A program made the position numbers and the translations under genes. A model generated the notes under the pieces. That model worked only from the letters and a program-made list of their open reading frames with translations, made no database searches and was not told where the DNA came from. A stretch of 8,234 nt of DNA, taken from the NCBI GenBank assembly GCA_016210825.1, contig JACQTM010000239.1, positions 1 through 8,234 of the forward strand, written 5' to 3'. This stretch comes from Hyphomicrobiales bacterium (GTDB lineage Bacteria > Pseudomonadota > Alphaproteobacteria > Rhizobiales > Xanthobacteraceae). Shown here piece after piece: positions 1 to 6,652 of this stretch. Each line of letters begins with the position of its first letter. The first letter of the stretch is position 1.

Positions 1-24
1 AAGCCGGCTTGAATGACGCCTACC

Positions 25-630
25 CTACAATTGCTCGGCGGTTGCTTCTTTCATCTTCTTGTCGACGTCGGGCACGAGCGCGATTGCCGCGCGCAATTTC
101 GGCAGAATTTCCTCGATGCGATCGGCGACTAAAAGTTCGAATGACAGGTCGTGGCGGATAAACGCCAGCGAGCGCATGTGATCGAGCAGGGCGCAAAGCG
201 GATCCCAGAAACCGGCAATATTGACGCAAAGAATCGGCTTCCGGTGCCGGCCGAGCTGGGCCCAGGTCAATTGCTCGACCAATTCCTCAAGCGTGCCAAT
301 CCCGCCAGGCAGAGCAACGAAGGCGTCCGAGCGCTCGAACATGACGCGTTTTCGCTCGTGCATGTCGCGCGTGACGATTAACTCCTGGCCGGTATGCAAG
401 GGGTGCTCGCGGCCAATGAGAAACTTCGGGATCACACCGGTGATGCTGCCGCCGCCGGCGCGTGTGGCGGCGGCGACGGCGCCCATCAAACCGATCGATC
501 CTCCGCCATAGACCAGGCGGATGCGATTGTCGGCCAGAATTTTTCCGAAGGCGTAAGCCGCAGCGACGAAGGCCGGATCCGTTCCCGGACCCGACCCGCA
601 GTAAACGCAAATAGTCTCAATTTTGTTCAT
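25..630 (-). CDS. LOG-family (TIGR00730-type) Rossmann-fold protein, probable cytokinin riboside 5'-monophosphate phosphoribohydrolase
   Basis: The 201-residue product has the usual length and layout of the LOG ('lysine decarboxylase-like') family. Near the N-terminus it reads ICVYCGSGPG (residues 7-16), followed by the nucleotide-binding loop YGGGSIGLMG (41-50). The family signature MHERK (90-94) and PGGIGTLEE (108-116) supply the conserved Arg and Glu of the active site. Characterised members hydrolyse N6-modified AMP, or AMP-like nucleotides, to free base plus ribose 5-phosphate in the cytosol; the substrate here cannot be read from sequence. The old 'lysine decarboxylase' label of this family is incorrect. 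I chose the ATG at 630 because the conserved CVYCGS segment follows almost at once. In-frame upstream starts at 645 and 687 would only add a non-conserved leader, although a GAGG sits directly before the 645 ATG, so 645 is not excluded. The gene is divergent from the ABC exporter. The last dozen residues are charged and unconserved-looking. Confidence 0.92.
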   Translation of the reverse strand: MNKIETICVYCGSGPGTDPAFVAAAYAFGKILADNRIRLVYGGGSIGLMGAVAAATRAGGGSITGVIPKFLIGREHPLHTGQELIVTRDMHERKRVMFERSDAFVALPGGIGTLEELVEQLTWAQLGRHRKPILCVNIAGFWDPLCALLDHMRSLAFIRHDLSFELLVADRIEEILPKLRAAIALVPDVDKKMKEATAEQL

Positions 631-805
631 GAATTGGATGTGCATCCTCGGCGCGGAAGCGTCAAGATAACGGGGCGCTCGCCCCATGGTTGCCAGCCGA
701 ATTTGGCCAAATTTCGTAAATTTCCCCTGGATTAGGGTGAATGCGCCCCCGGAACCGCCTATATGATTGATTGACGATTCCCCAATCGCGCTTTTTTCTT
801 CGACA
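631..805. promoter_or_regulatory. Divergent intergenic region between the LOG gene and the ABC exporter
   Basis: This 175-base gap must hold the promoters of both divergent genes. It is more AT-rich in its middle than the flanking coding DNA. Visible elements are a GC-rich inverted repeat (GGGGC/GCCCC, arms 672-676 and 681-685), a perfect 14-bp palindrome at 700-713 followed by another AAATTT at 718-723, and a short inverted repeat CGATT-CCCC-AATCG at 775-788. TTGACG occurs on the plus strand at 771-776 and on the minus strand at 665-660, but neither has a convincing -10 partner at 16-18 bases. I therefore assign no exact promoter. Confidence 0.6.
700..713. promoter_or_regulatory. Perfect 14-bp palindrome, candidate operator
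   Basis: AATTTGGCCAAATT is a perfect inverted repeat centred between 706 and 707. A further AAATTT at 718-723 follows after CGT, giving three A/T half-site-like blocks at 700-704, 709-714 and 718-723. Its position about 95 bases before the exporter ATG and 70 bases before the LOG ATG suits a dimeric regulator acting on one or both genes. It matches neither the Irr ICE-box nor the RirA iron-box consensus as I remember them, and the regulator is unknown. A chance palindrome in an AT-rich patch remains possible. Confidence 0.4.
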
Positions 806-2788
806 ATGACCAGCCCACAATCGTCCGCGCATCAGGAGGTGGAAACGCAAGTTTCCGCGACCCGCGGCGCGTTGCTGCAAACGCTCATCAATCTTTGGCC
901 TTATATCTGGCCGGCGGACCGCCGCGACCTCAAGCTGCGCGTCCTGCTTGCCATTGCGTTGCTGTTTTTAGCGAAGCTCGCAACCGTTGCCGTTCCATTT
1001 ACGTTCAAATGGGCAACCGACGCACTAGCCGGGCAGGGCAGCGCGCCGATTGCGACGTCGTCTTGGCTGGTCTGGGTGCTCGCCTCCCCAGTACTGCTCA
1101 CCATTGCCTATGGCGGCATGCGCGTGCTGATGGGGCTGCTCACGCAAATGCGGGACGGGCTTTTCGCCAAGGTGGCGATGCACGCGGTACGCCGCCTCGC
1201 CATCATCACTTTCGAGCACATGCATCTGTTGTCGCTGCGCTTTCATCTTGAGCGCAAAACCGGCGGATTGACGCGCGTGCTCGAGCGCGGGCGCAACGGT
1301 ATCGAAATCATCGTGCGCATGGTGATCCTGCAGCTCATGCCGACTATCATCGAGGTCGCGCTCATTGTCGGTGTTTTGCTGTGGCAGTTCGACTGGCGCT
1401 ATGTTGTCGTGATCTTGCTGACCGTCACGTTTTACATGGGGTTCACGTATCAGGCGACGGAGTGGCGCATCGGCATCCGCCGCAAGATGAACGACAGCGA
1501 CAGCGACGCTAATACCAAGGCGATCGATTCCCTTCTGAATTACGAAACCGTGAAATATTTTGCCGCCGAAGCCCGCGAGGCACGCCGCTATGACCGCTCC
1601 ATGGCGCGCTATGAGGATGCAAGCGTGCGTGCTTATACCTCGCTCGCCGTACTCAATGCCGGGCAGGCGGTAATCTTCACGATTGGCCTTGCGGCAACCA
1701 TGGTGATGTGCGCCCGAGGCATCAGCAGCGGCACCAACACCGTCGGCGATTTTGTCATGATCAACGCCATGATGATCCAACTTTACCAGCCGCTTAACTT
1801 CATGGGCATGGTCTATCGCGAGATCAAGCAAGCCGTGACCGACATCGAGATGATGTTCTCGATTCTAAGCCGCGATGCGGAGATCAAGGACAGGCCGGAC
1901 GCCGCGCCAATCGAGGTGCGAGCCGGCACCATCCGCTTTGAGAACGTCTCGTTTGCCTATGAGCGTGAGCGGCCGATCCTAAAGGACGTGAGTTTCGAAG
2001 TTCCCGCGGGCAGGACCGTGGCCATCGTCGGTCCCTCGGGGGCGGGAAAGTCCACGATCTCGCGGCTGTTGTTCCGGTTTTACGATGTCACCGGCGGCCA
2101 CATCCGAATAGACGGCCAGGACATTCGCGACGTGACGCAGTCATCCTTGCGCGAGCGGATCGGCATGGTTCCACAGGATACCGTGCTGTTCAACGACACC
2201 ATTCGTTACAACATTCGCTATGGCCGATGGGCAGCGACCGACGCGGAAGTCGAGGAAGCAGCGCGGCTGGCGCAGATCGACGGTTTCATCCGCATGGCGC
2301 CGAAAGGCTATGAGACCGAAGTCGGCGAGCGCGGATTGAAGCTATCGGGGGGCGAGAAACAGCGTGTCGCGATTGCGCGCACCATCCTGAAAGGCCCGCC
2401 AATCCTGTTGCTTGACGAGGCAACGTCCGCGCTCGACAGCCACACTGAAAAGGAAATCCAGGACGCGCTCGAACGGGTGTCGAAGAACCGCACGACGCTT
2501 GTCATCGCGCACCGGCTTTCGACTATTGTCGGCGCCGATGAGATCATCGTGCTCGATCAAGGGGAGATTGCCGAGCGTGGCACGCATCACCAGCTGCTCG
2601 CCAAGGGTGGACTTTACGCCAGCATGTGGAACCGGCAGCGCGAAGCCGAGGAGGCGCGCGAGAAGCTCGCCCGCGTAGACGAAGATGTAAGTGCGCCAAA
2701 CCGCAATCCGCCTCCGGTCGAGGATGCAATCACGCAGGTTGCTTCGGAACCAAAACGGATTATTCCCACGGTCGATGCGGCGGAGTGA
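806..2788 (+). CDS. Atm1/HMT-type ABC exporter (fused transmembrane and ATPase domains)
   Basis: The 660-residue half-transporter has an N-terminal six-helix domain (hydrophobic segments near residues 44-66, 86-109, 167-193, 198-215, 284-305 and 312-335) and a C-terminal ATPase. ATPase motifs are Walker A GPSGAGKS (409-416), signature LSGGE (513-517), Walker B ILLLDE (533-538) and H-loop His569. The segment LLNYETVKYF (243-252) and VPQDTVLFNDTIRYNI in the ATPase are hallmarks of the Atm1/ABCB7/HMT1 group. R221, R225, N284, Q287, G334 and R338 fall at the same spacing as the glutathione-site residues I recall for Novosphingobium Atm1. The likely role is inner-membrane export of glutathione conjugates or sulfur/metal species; the true substrate is inferred. 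A TTG start at 767 would add 13 residues, but the ATG at 806 is preferred, although it lacks a clear Shine-Dalgarno. The last 45 or so residues are a polar Pro/Glu-rich tail beyond the ATPase core. The psd start lies 7 bases downstream. Confidence 0.92.
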   Translation: MTSPQSSAHQEVETQVSATRGALLQTLINLWPYIWPADRRDLKLRVLLAIALLFLAKLATVAVPFTFKWATDALAGQGSAPIATSSWLVWVLASPVLLTIAYGGMRVLMGLLTQMRDGLFAKVAMHAVRRLAIITFEHMHLLSLRFHLERKTGGLTRVLERGRNGIEIIVRMVILQLMPTIIEVALIVGVLLWQFDWRYVVVILLTVTFYMGFTYQATEWRIGIRRKMNDSDSDANTKAIDSLLNYETVKYFAAEAREARRYDRSMARYEDASVRAYTSLAVLNAGQAVIFTIGLAATMVMCARGISSGTNTVGDFVMINAMMIQLYQPLNFMGMVYREIKQAVTDIEMMFSILSRDAEIKDRPDAAPIEVRAGTIRFENVSFAYERERPILKDVSFEVPAGRTVAIVGPSGAGKSTISRLLFRFYDVTGGHIRIDGQDIRDVTQSSLRERIGMVPQDTVLFNDTIRYNIRYGRWAATDAEVEEAARLAQIDGFIRMAPKGYETEVGERGLKLSGGEKQRVAIARTILKGPPILLLDEATSALDSHTEKEIQDALERVSKNRTTLVIAHRLSTIVGADEIIVLDQGEIAERGTHHQLLAKGGLYASMWNRQREAEEAREKLARVDEDVSAPNRNPPPVEDAITQVASEPKRIIPTVDAAE

Positions 2789-2795
2789 TCATCAT

Positions 2796-3494
2796 ATGTC
2801 GATACTCAATTCCATCCGCTCGCAGCTCGCCCCCATCCATCCCGAAGGCTATCCATTCGTCGGCGGCTTCGCGCTCGCAAGTCTGATCCTGTTCTGGCTG
2901 TGGTCACCACTCGGCTGGATTGGCACAGTACTAACGGTGTGGTGCGCCTATTTCTTCCGCGATCCGCCGCGGGTAACACCGCTGCGCGAGGGTATCGTCG
3001 TCGCGCCGGCCGACGGGCGCGTCAGCCGGGTGATCAACGCGGTTCCACCGAAGGAGCTGATGCTCGCTGACAGGCCGCTGCCACGCGTTTCAATCTTCAT
3101 GAGCGTGTTCGATTGTCACGTCAATCGTAGTCCGGTGGCTGGCCGCGTCGAGCGCATCGTCTATCATCCGGGCAAGTTCCTCAATGCCGACCTTGATAAG
3201 GCGAGCGAGGACAATGAGCGCAATGCGCTGGTGATCGCGACGGGGCCGCAGCGCGTCGCGGTAGTGCAGATCGCGGGACTTATCGCACGCCGCATCGTGT
3301 CGTTCGCCAAGGAGGGGCAGACGCTTGCCCCCGGAGAACGTTTTGGGATGATCCGTTTCGGCTCGCGCCTTGATGTGTACCTACCCGAGGGCACACGGCC
3401 ACTAGTCGGCGAGGGCCAGTTCGCGATTGCCGGCGAGACCGTGCTTGCGGATCTACGAGGGGCGCAAGACGCTCGCAATTTCCGCGCGGATTGA
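2796..3494 (+). CDS. psd: Phosphatidylserine decarboxylase proenzyme, short PSD-A type
   Basis: The enzyme converts phosphatidylserine to phosphatidylethanolamine at the inner membrane, using a pyruvoyl group made by self-cleavage. The 232-residue length fits the compact bacterial PSD-A subfamily. Visible features are an N-terminal hydrophobic hairpin (about 21-54), FFRDPPR (53-59), APADGRV (70-76) with the conserved Asp73, FDCHVNRSP (105-113), and the cleavage motif RFGSRLDVYLP (187-197). Self-cleavage is expected between Gly189 and Ser190, giving a large beta chain and a small pyruvoyl alpha chain of about 43 residues. I chose the ATG at 2796 because conserved sequence begins there and a GGAG (2782-2785) inside the end of the exporter gene could serve as a ribosome site; the reading frame stays open upstream into that gene. 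The gene is only 7 bases after the exporter stop and precedes pssA, which supplies its substrate. Confidence 0.95.
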   Translation: MSILNSIRSQLAPIHPEGYPFVGGFALASLILFWLWSPLGWIGTVLTVWCAYFFRDPPRVTPLREGIVVAPADGRVSRVINAVPPKELMLADRPLPRVSIFMSVFDCHVNRSPVAGRVERIVYHPGKFLNADLDKASEDNERNALVIATGPQRVAVVQIAGLIARRIVSFAKEGQTLAPGERFGMIRFGSRLDVYLPEGTRPLVGEGQFAIAGETVLADLRGAQDARNFRAD

Positions 3495-3547
3495 GGGTCA
3501 CGCCGCTTATGGGATTGAAATTAATGGTAGTTTTTAGTTCCCGATGA

Positions 3548-3563
3548 CGCGGCGCGTGCCGCG
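3548..3563. repeat. GC-rich inverted repeat in the psd-pssA gap
   Basis: The arms CGCGGC (3548-3553) and GCCGCG (3558-3563) flank a GCGT tetraloop, giving a 6-bp all-GC stem that ends 15 bases before the pssA ATG. It lies in the 84-base gap 3495-3578, the longest gap inside the plus-strand block. No U-run follows (the next bases are GTTTATATTC), so it is not a standard intrinsic terminator. It could stall or attenuate transcription or translation of pssA, or be incidental. The AT-rich run before it (about 3515-3540) has a TTGAAA at 3515-3520 but no convincing -10 box. Confidence 0.35.
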
Positions 3564-3578
3564 GTTTATATTCATTTC

Positions 3579-4481
3579 ATGCCGTTTTCACCATTCGAGC
3601 CCGACCTCGACCCTGAACGCAAACGCCGGCGCTTTCGCCCGATCCCGGTACGCTTGCTCGTCCCCAACGTCATCACGCTACTCGCGCTTTGCGCGGGGCT
3701 GACCGCCATCCGGCTTGCCTTCGAACAGCGTTTCGAGTGGGCGCTCGGAGCCATCGTATTCGCGGCCGCGCTTGACGGTATCGACGGTCGCATCGCCCGT
3801 TTTCTCAAGGGCACCTCACGCTTCGGCGCCGAACTCGACAGCCTTGCCGATTTTGTCAATTTCGGCGTCGCGCCAGGGCTAATCCTCTACTGGTGGGGAA
3901 TGAACGATTTAGGGAATGTCGGCTGGATCGCGGCAATAGTATTCGCAATCTGCGGCGCACTGCGGCTCGCCCGCTTCAACGTGATGATCGACGAACCGGG
4001 CCGGCCGGGATGGGCGGGAAATTTCTTTACGGGAGTGCCCGCGCCGGCGGGCGCGATTACCGTGCTGCTGCCGATCTACGTCAATCTTCTTGGTTTGCCG
4101 AAAGTCGCCGCCACGCTGACCCTGCTTTACACGCTCATGATTGCGTTTTTGATGGTGTCGCGACTGCCGGTATTTTCGGGCAAGCGGGTGGGCAAGCGCG
4201 TGCCGCCTGAGATGGTATTGCCGGTGTTTGTGGTGGTGGTTCTGTTTTTCGCGCTGCTCATCGCCTATCCCTGGTGGGTGCTGGCCATCGGTACGCTCTG
4301 CTATCTCGCGTGCTTGCCGCTCGGCTGGTGGTCCTATCGCAACTACGTGCGCAGGGACGCAGCCGCGGCGAATGCGTCAGCCCTGGTCCAAGCGGAATCC
4401 AGCGGTGTAACGATGTTCCCGGCGCAACCGGGGCGGCCGCGACCGGCCGACGATTCCGAACGGCCGGAGCGGCTCAACTAA
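3579..4481 (+). CDS. pssA: CDP-diacylglycerol--serine O-phosphatidyltransferase (phosphatidylserine synthase)
   Basis: This membrane enzyme condenses CDP-diacylglycerol with L-serine to phosphatidylserine, releasing CMP. The 300-residue product carries the complete CDP-alcohol phosphatidyltransferase signature DGxxAR-x8-G-x3-D-x3-D: Asp69, Gly70, Ala73, Arg74, Gly83, Asp87 and Asp91, with an extra Asp at 66. Several hydrophobic helices follow, up to about residue 255. The N-terminal 25 residues are basic and polar (RKRRRFR at 14-20), and the last 45 or so residues form a hydrophilic Ala/Pro/Glu-rich tail. Type II (integral-membrane) PSS is the usual form in alphaproteobacteria, unlike the phospholipase-D-type enzyme of E. 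coli. The ATG at 3579 is the first start that retains the basic leader; no strong ribosome site is visible. Placement directly after psd reconstructs the two-step route to phosphatidylethanolamine. Confidence 0.95.
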   Translation: MPFSPFEPDLDPERKRRRFRPIPVRLLVPNVITLLALCAGLTAIRLAFEQRFEWALGAIVFAAALDGIDGRIARFLKGTSRFGAELDSLADFVNFGVAPGLILYWWGMNDLGNVGWIAAIVFAICGALRLARFNVMIDEPGRPGWAGNFFTGVPAPAGAITVLLPIYVNLLGLPKVAATLTLLYTLMIAFLMVSRLPVFSGKRVGKRVPPEMVLPVFVVVVLFFALLIAYPWWVLAIGTLCYLACLPLGWWSYRNYVRRDAAAANASALVQAESSGVTMFPAQPGRPRPADDSERPERLN

Positions 4482-4499
4482 AAAGCGGTCCTTTCCACG

Positions 4500-5063
4500 A
4501 TGCCGCGCGTTATCCGCGTTCTGCCTGCTGGATCGGCCGATCACGGGCATATCGTTGATACGTTGATCCTGTCATTCGACCAGCGGCAGGCTGCACGCGG
4601 TGAGTTCGCATGCGTCAAGGGAACGCGGGTGGAGTTTGAAGGCGCTGGGTCCGTGCGGCTGCGAATGGGCGATGTTCTTATCCTCGACAATGACAGCTCG
4701 GTTGAGATTGTGGCCGAACCCGAACAATTGCTGGAGGCACGCGCGGCGGATCTGCCGTCGCTGGCACGGCTTGCCTGGCATCTCGGTGACCGGCATATGC
4801 TGGTGCAAATACTGCCCAACCGGTTACGTGTCCGGGCCGACGCCACAATTGCATCATTGCTGTCGCGCCTCGGCGCCAGGGTTGCGGCCATCGAGGCGCC
4901 GTTCGAACCCGAAGGCGGGGCCTATACGCCACTGCATCAGGACGATCATCGCCATCATGGCGCCAACGACCATCATCACCATCATTCCCATGAGCACGAT
5001 CACGGGGATGCACCGCAGGGTCACGGAACGCACGGCCTTCGGGCACCGCATAAGGCCGGCTGA
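4500..5063 (+). CDS. ureE: Urease accessory protein UreE with His-rich nickel-binding tail
   Basis: UreE is a cytosolic dimeric metallochaperone that passes Ni(II) to UreG and the urease apoenzyme. This 187-residue protein shows an N-terminal beta-rich domain with RMGDVLILDN (55-64), then the ferredoxin-like domain with LAWHLGDRHMLVQI (91-104), LRVRAD (109-114), LGARV (124-128) and the family signature APFEPEGGAY (133-142). His99 in LGDRH matches the dimer-interface metal ligand of characterised UreE proteins. The C-terminal tail (146-184) holds 15 His, including five in a row at 158-162, mixed with Asp and Glu, as in nickel-storing UreE variants. No ureA, B, C, D, F or G lies in the window, which is unusual because ureE normally sits in the urease operon. 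It begins 18 bases after the pssA stop and ends 18 bases before the next gene, so it is probably co-transcribed with one or both. No strong ribosome site precedes the ATG. Confidence 0.93.
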   Translation: MPRVIRVLPAGSADHGHIVDTLILSFDQRQAARGEFACVKGTRVEFEGAGSVRLRMGDVLILDNDSSVEIVAEPEQLLEARAADLPSLARLAWHLGDRHMLVQILPNRLRVRADATIASLLSRLGARVAAIEAPFEPEGGAYTPLHQDDHRHHGANDHHHHHSHEHDHGDAPQGHGTHGLRAPHKAG

Positions 5064-5081
5064 TGCCGGAATGAGGGCGGC

Positions 5082-6128
5082 ATGATCGCTCGCCGCAAAT
5101 TGCTTCGCATGGGTGGTGCCGTTCTGGCTGCGCCGGCGTTGTCGCGCTTTGCTTTCGGCGCCGTGCCGCAAATGACATTGAAGCTGCATCACTTCCTGCC
5201 GGCGGTTGCCAATGCCCATACCAAGCTGCTGGTGCCGTGGACGAAGAAGATCGAAACCGAATCCGATGGGCGCATCCGCATCGAGATCTATCCCTCCATG
5301 CAACTCGGCGGCACCGCGCCGCAGCTTTACGACCAGGCGCGCGAAGGCATGGTCGATATCGTTGGTACGCTGCCGAGCTATACGCCGGGCCGCTTTCCCG
5401 GCATCGAGGTATTTGAACTGCCATTCGTTGCCAGCCGTCGGGCGCTCACCAATGCCAGGGCGGTACAGGAATTTTACGAGAAGCATCTGCGCGCCGAATT
5501 CAAGGACGTCCATCCGCTTTGCGTGTGGGCGCATGACGGCGGGGTGATCCATGCGCGGCGCCCAATTCGAACCATGAACGATCTGCGTGACGTCAAGCTG
5601 CGCGCGCCCACGCGCCTTGCCGGGGAGGCGCTGAAAGCGCTCGGCGCCGACGCTATGGTGATGCCGATTACGCTAGTCCCCGAGGCATGGATGCTAAAGT
5701 CGATCGACGGTTGTGTCGTTCCCTGGGAAGTGGTGCCGGTGCTGAAGTTGCATGACCTCGTGAAAAATCACAGCGAGATACCTGGCTCGCCCACGCTGTA
5801 CACGGCGACGTTCATCCTCGCGATGCATAAGCGAAAGTATGACGCGGTGCCCGCCGATCTGAAAAAGATACTCGACGCCAATTCCGGCCAATATGCCGCG
5901 ACGCTCGCCGGCCGCATGTGGGACGAGCAAGCGGTTGCCGTCGAGCAATGGGTCAAGGCGCGCGGCAACCCGATCACGGTCATTTCGGGCGAAGAGATCG
6001 CGCGCTGGCGCAAGGCGACCGAGCCGGTGGTGGCGGCTTGGCTCAAGGATAGCAAGGCCAAGGGGGTCGACGGCGACAAGCTGCTCAAAGCCGCCAAGGA
6101 CCTGCTGACGAAATACGCCAGCGCTTGA
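5082..6128 (+). CDS. TRAP transporter solute-binding protein (DctP family), periplasmic, orphan
   Basis: The 348-residue protein is of normal length for a TRAP-type periplasmic binding protein. The N-terminus has a twin-arginine-like signal: RRKLLR at 4-9, a hydrophobic run 10-20, and a likely cleavage near residues 24-28 (AFGAV). The mature part starts with the DctP-type strand LKLHHFLP (33-40), then LGG (75-77), FELPFV (111-116) and KLRAPTRLAGEALKALGA (172-189). Arg174 in KLRAP corresponds to the conserved arginine that salt-bridges the carboxylate of most TRAP ligands, so an organic acid ligand is likely; its identity cannot be read from sequence. The start at 5082 is supported by GAGGG at 5073-5077. 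No dctQ or dctM membrane gene is in the window, so the permease must lie elsewhere or be absent. The gene follows ureE by 18 bases and precedes a thioesterase by 69 bases. Confidence 0.9.
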   Translation: MIARRKLLRMGGAVLAAPALSRFAFGAVPQMTLKLHHFLPAVANAHTKLLVPWTKKIETESDGRIRIEIYPSMQLGGTAPQLYDQAREGMVDIVGTLPSYTPGRFPGIEVFELPFVASRRALTNARAVQEFYEKHLRAEFKDVHPLCVWAHDGGVIHARRPIRTMNDLRDVKLRAPTRLAGEALKALGADAMVMPITLVPEAWMLKSIDGCVVPWEVVPVLKLHDLVKNHSEIPGSPTLYTATFILAMHKRKYDAVPADLKKILDANSGQYAATLAGRMWDEQAVAVEQWVKARGNPITVISGEEIARWRKATEPVVAAWLKDSKAKGVDGDKLLKAAKDLLTKYASA

Positions 6129-6197
6129 GCGCGGGCGCTTGCATGGCTGCCCGTGCGCTGCTCCACTGCTGGCCCGCCACGTTCCGCGACCCGCCTG

Positions 6198-6641
6198 ATG
6201 TCCCTTCATCCGCAAGCCGAACAACGTATTCGTGACAGTTTTTCCCGCCAGCAGGCGCTCACATTGATTGGCGCAAGCCTTGTTGCCGTACGCGAGGGCG
6301 AGATCGAAGTCGCGTTGCCCTATCGCCCCGAAGTCACCCAGCAGCACGGCTTTGTTCATGGCGGCGTCGTCGGCATGATCGCGGACGTCGCCTGCGGATA
6401 TGCGGCGTTGTCCCTGATGCCGGAGGGCGCCGCCGTGCTCACCGCTGAATACAAGATCAATCTGATGGCGCCGGCAAAAGGCGAACGGCTTGTCGCCATT
6501 GGCCGCGTGGTGCGGCGCGGCCGCAAGCTCATGGTGTGCCTAGGCGAGGTGTTCGCGGAGGAGGGCGGCAAGCGCAAGCAGGTGGCGCTGATGACGGCGA
6601 GCATGATGGTGCTCGACGCCGAGAGCGGTTTGCGCGATTGA
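6198..6641 (+). CDS. PaaI-like hotdog-fold acyl-CoA thioesterase
   Basis: The 147-residue protein is a single hotdog domain. Its core motif QHGFVHGGVVGMIADVA (49-65) includes HGG (54-56) and Asp63, which aligns with the catalytic Asp of E. coli PaaI in the HGGxxxxxxD pattern. The strands TAEYKINLMAPAKGERLVA (82-100) and GRVVRRGRKL (102-111) complete the family pattern. Such enzymes hydrolyse acyl- or aryl-CoA thioesters to the free acid in the cytosol, often to relieve CoA trapping in aromatic or fatty-acid catabolism; the substrate here is unknown. I chose the ATG at 6198, which is 15 codons inside the longest open frame (GTG at 6153), because the earlier codons look non-conserved; neither start has a clear ribosome site. 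The stop is 11 bases before the next gene, so the two are likely translated from one message. Confidence 0.88.
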   Translation: MSLHPQAEQRIRDSFSRQQALTLIGASLVAVREGEIEVALPYRPEVTQQHGFVHGGVVGMIADVACGYAALSLMPEGAAVLTAEYKINLMAPAKGERLVAIGRVVRRGRKLMVCLGEVFAEEGGKRKQVALMTASMMVLDAESGLRD

Positions 6642-6652
6642 TCGCCGATCAT

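Noticed and set aside
1..10. Palindrome AAGCCGGCTT at the window edge, as half of a terminator for the LOG gene
   Set aside because: It has no loop, no T-run on the minus strand in the visible sequence, and is cut by the window edge, so no function can be supported.
25..630. Lysine decarboxylase annotation for the LOG-family gene
   Set aside because: The PGGxGTxxE motif belongs to the LOG phosphoribohydrolase family; no pyridoxal-phosphate lysine site of a true decarboxylase is present.
767..805. TTG start adding 13 residues to the exporter
   Set aside because: The extra residues lie inside the probable regulatory gap, no ribosome site supports TTG, and an ATG follows at 806.
1025..1831. 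A 268-codon minus-strand frame inside the ABC exporter gene
   Set aside because: It is antisense to the transmembrane domain coding region, rich in His and Asp with no family resemblance, and without a ribosome site.
4678..5552. Minus-strand open frames of over 230 codons opposite ureE and the binding-protein gene
   Set aside because: The Met/Val-rich run in one of them is simply the reverse reading of the ureE His codons; both overlap genes with clear family motifs.
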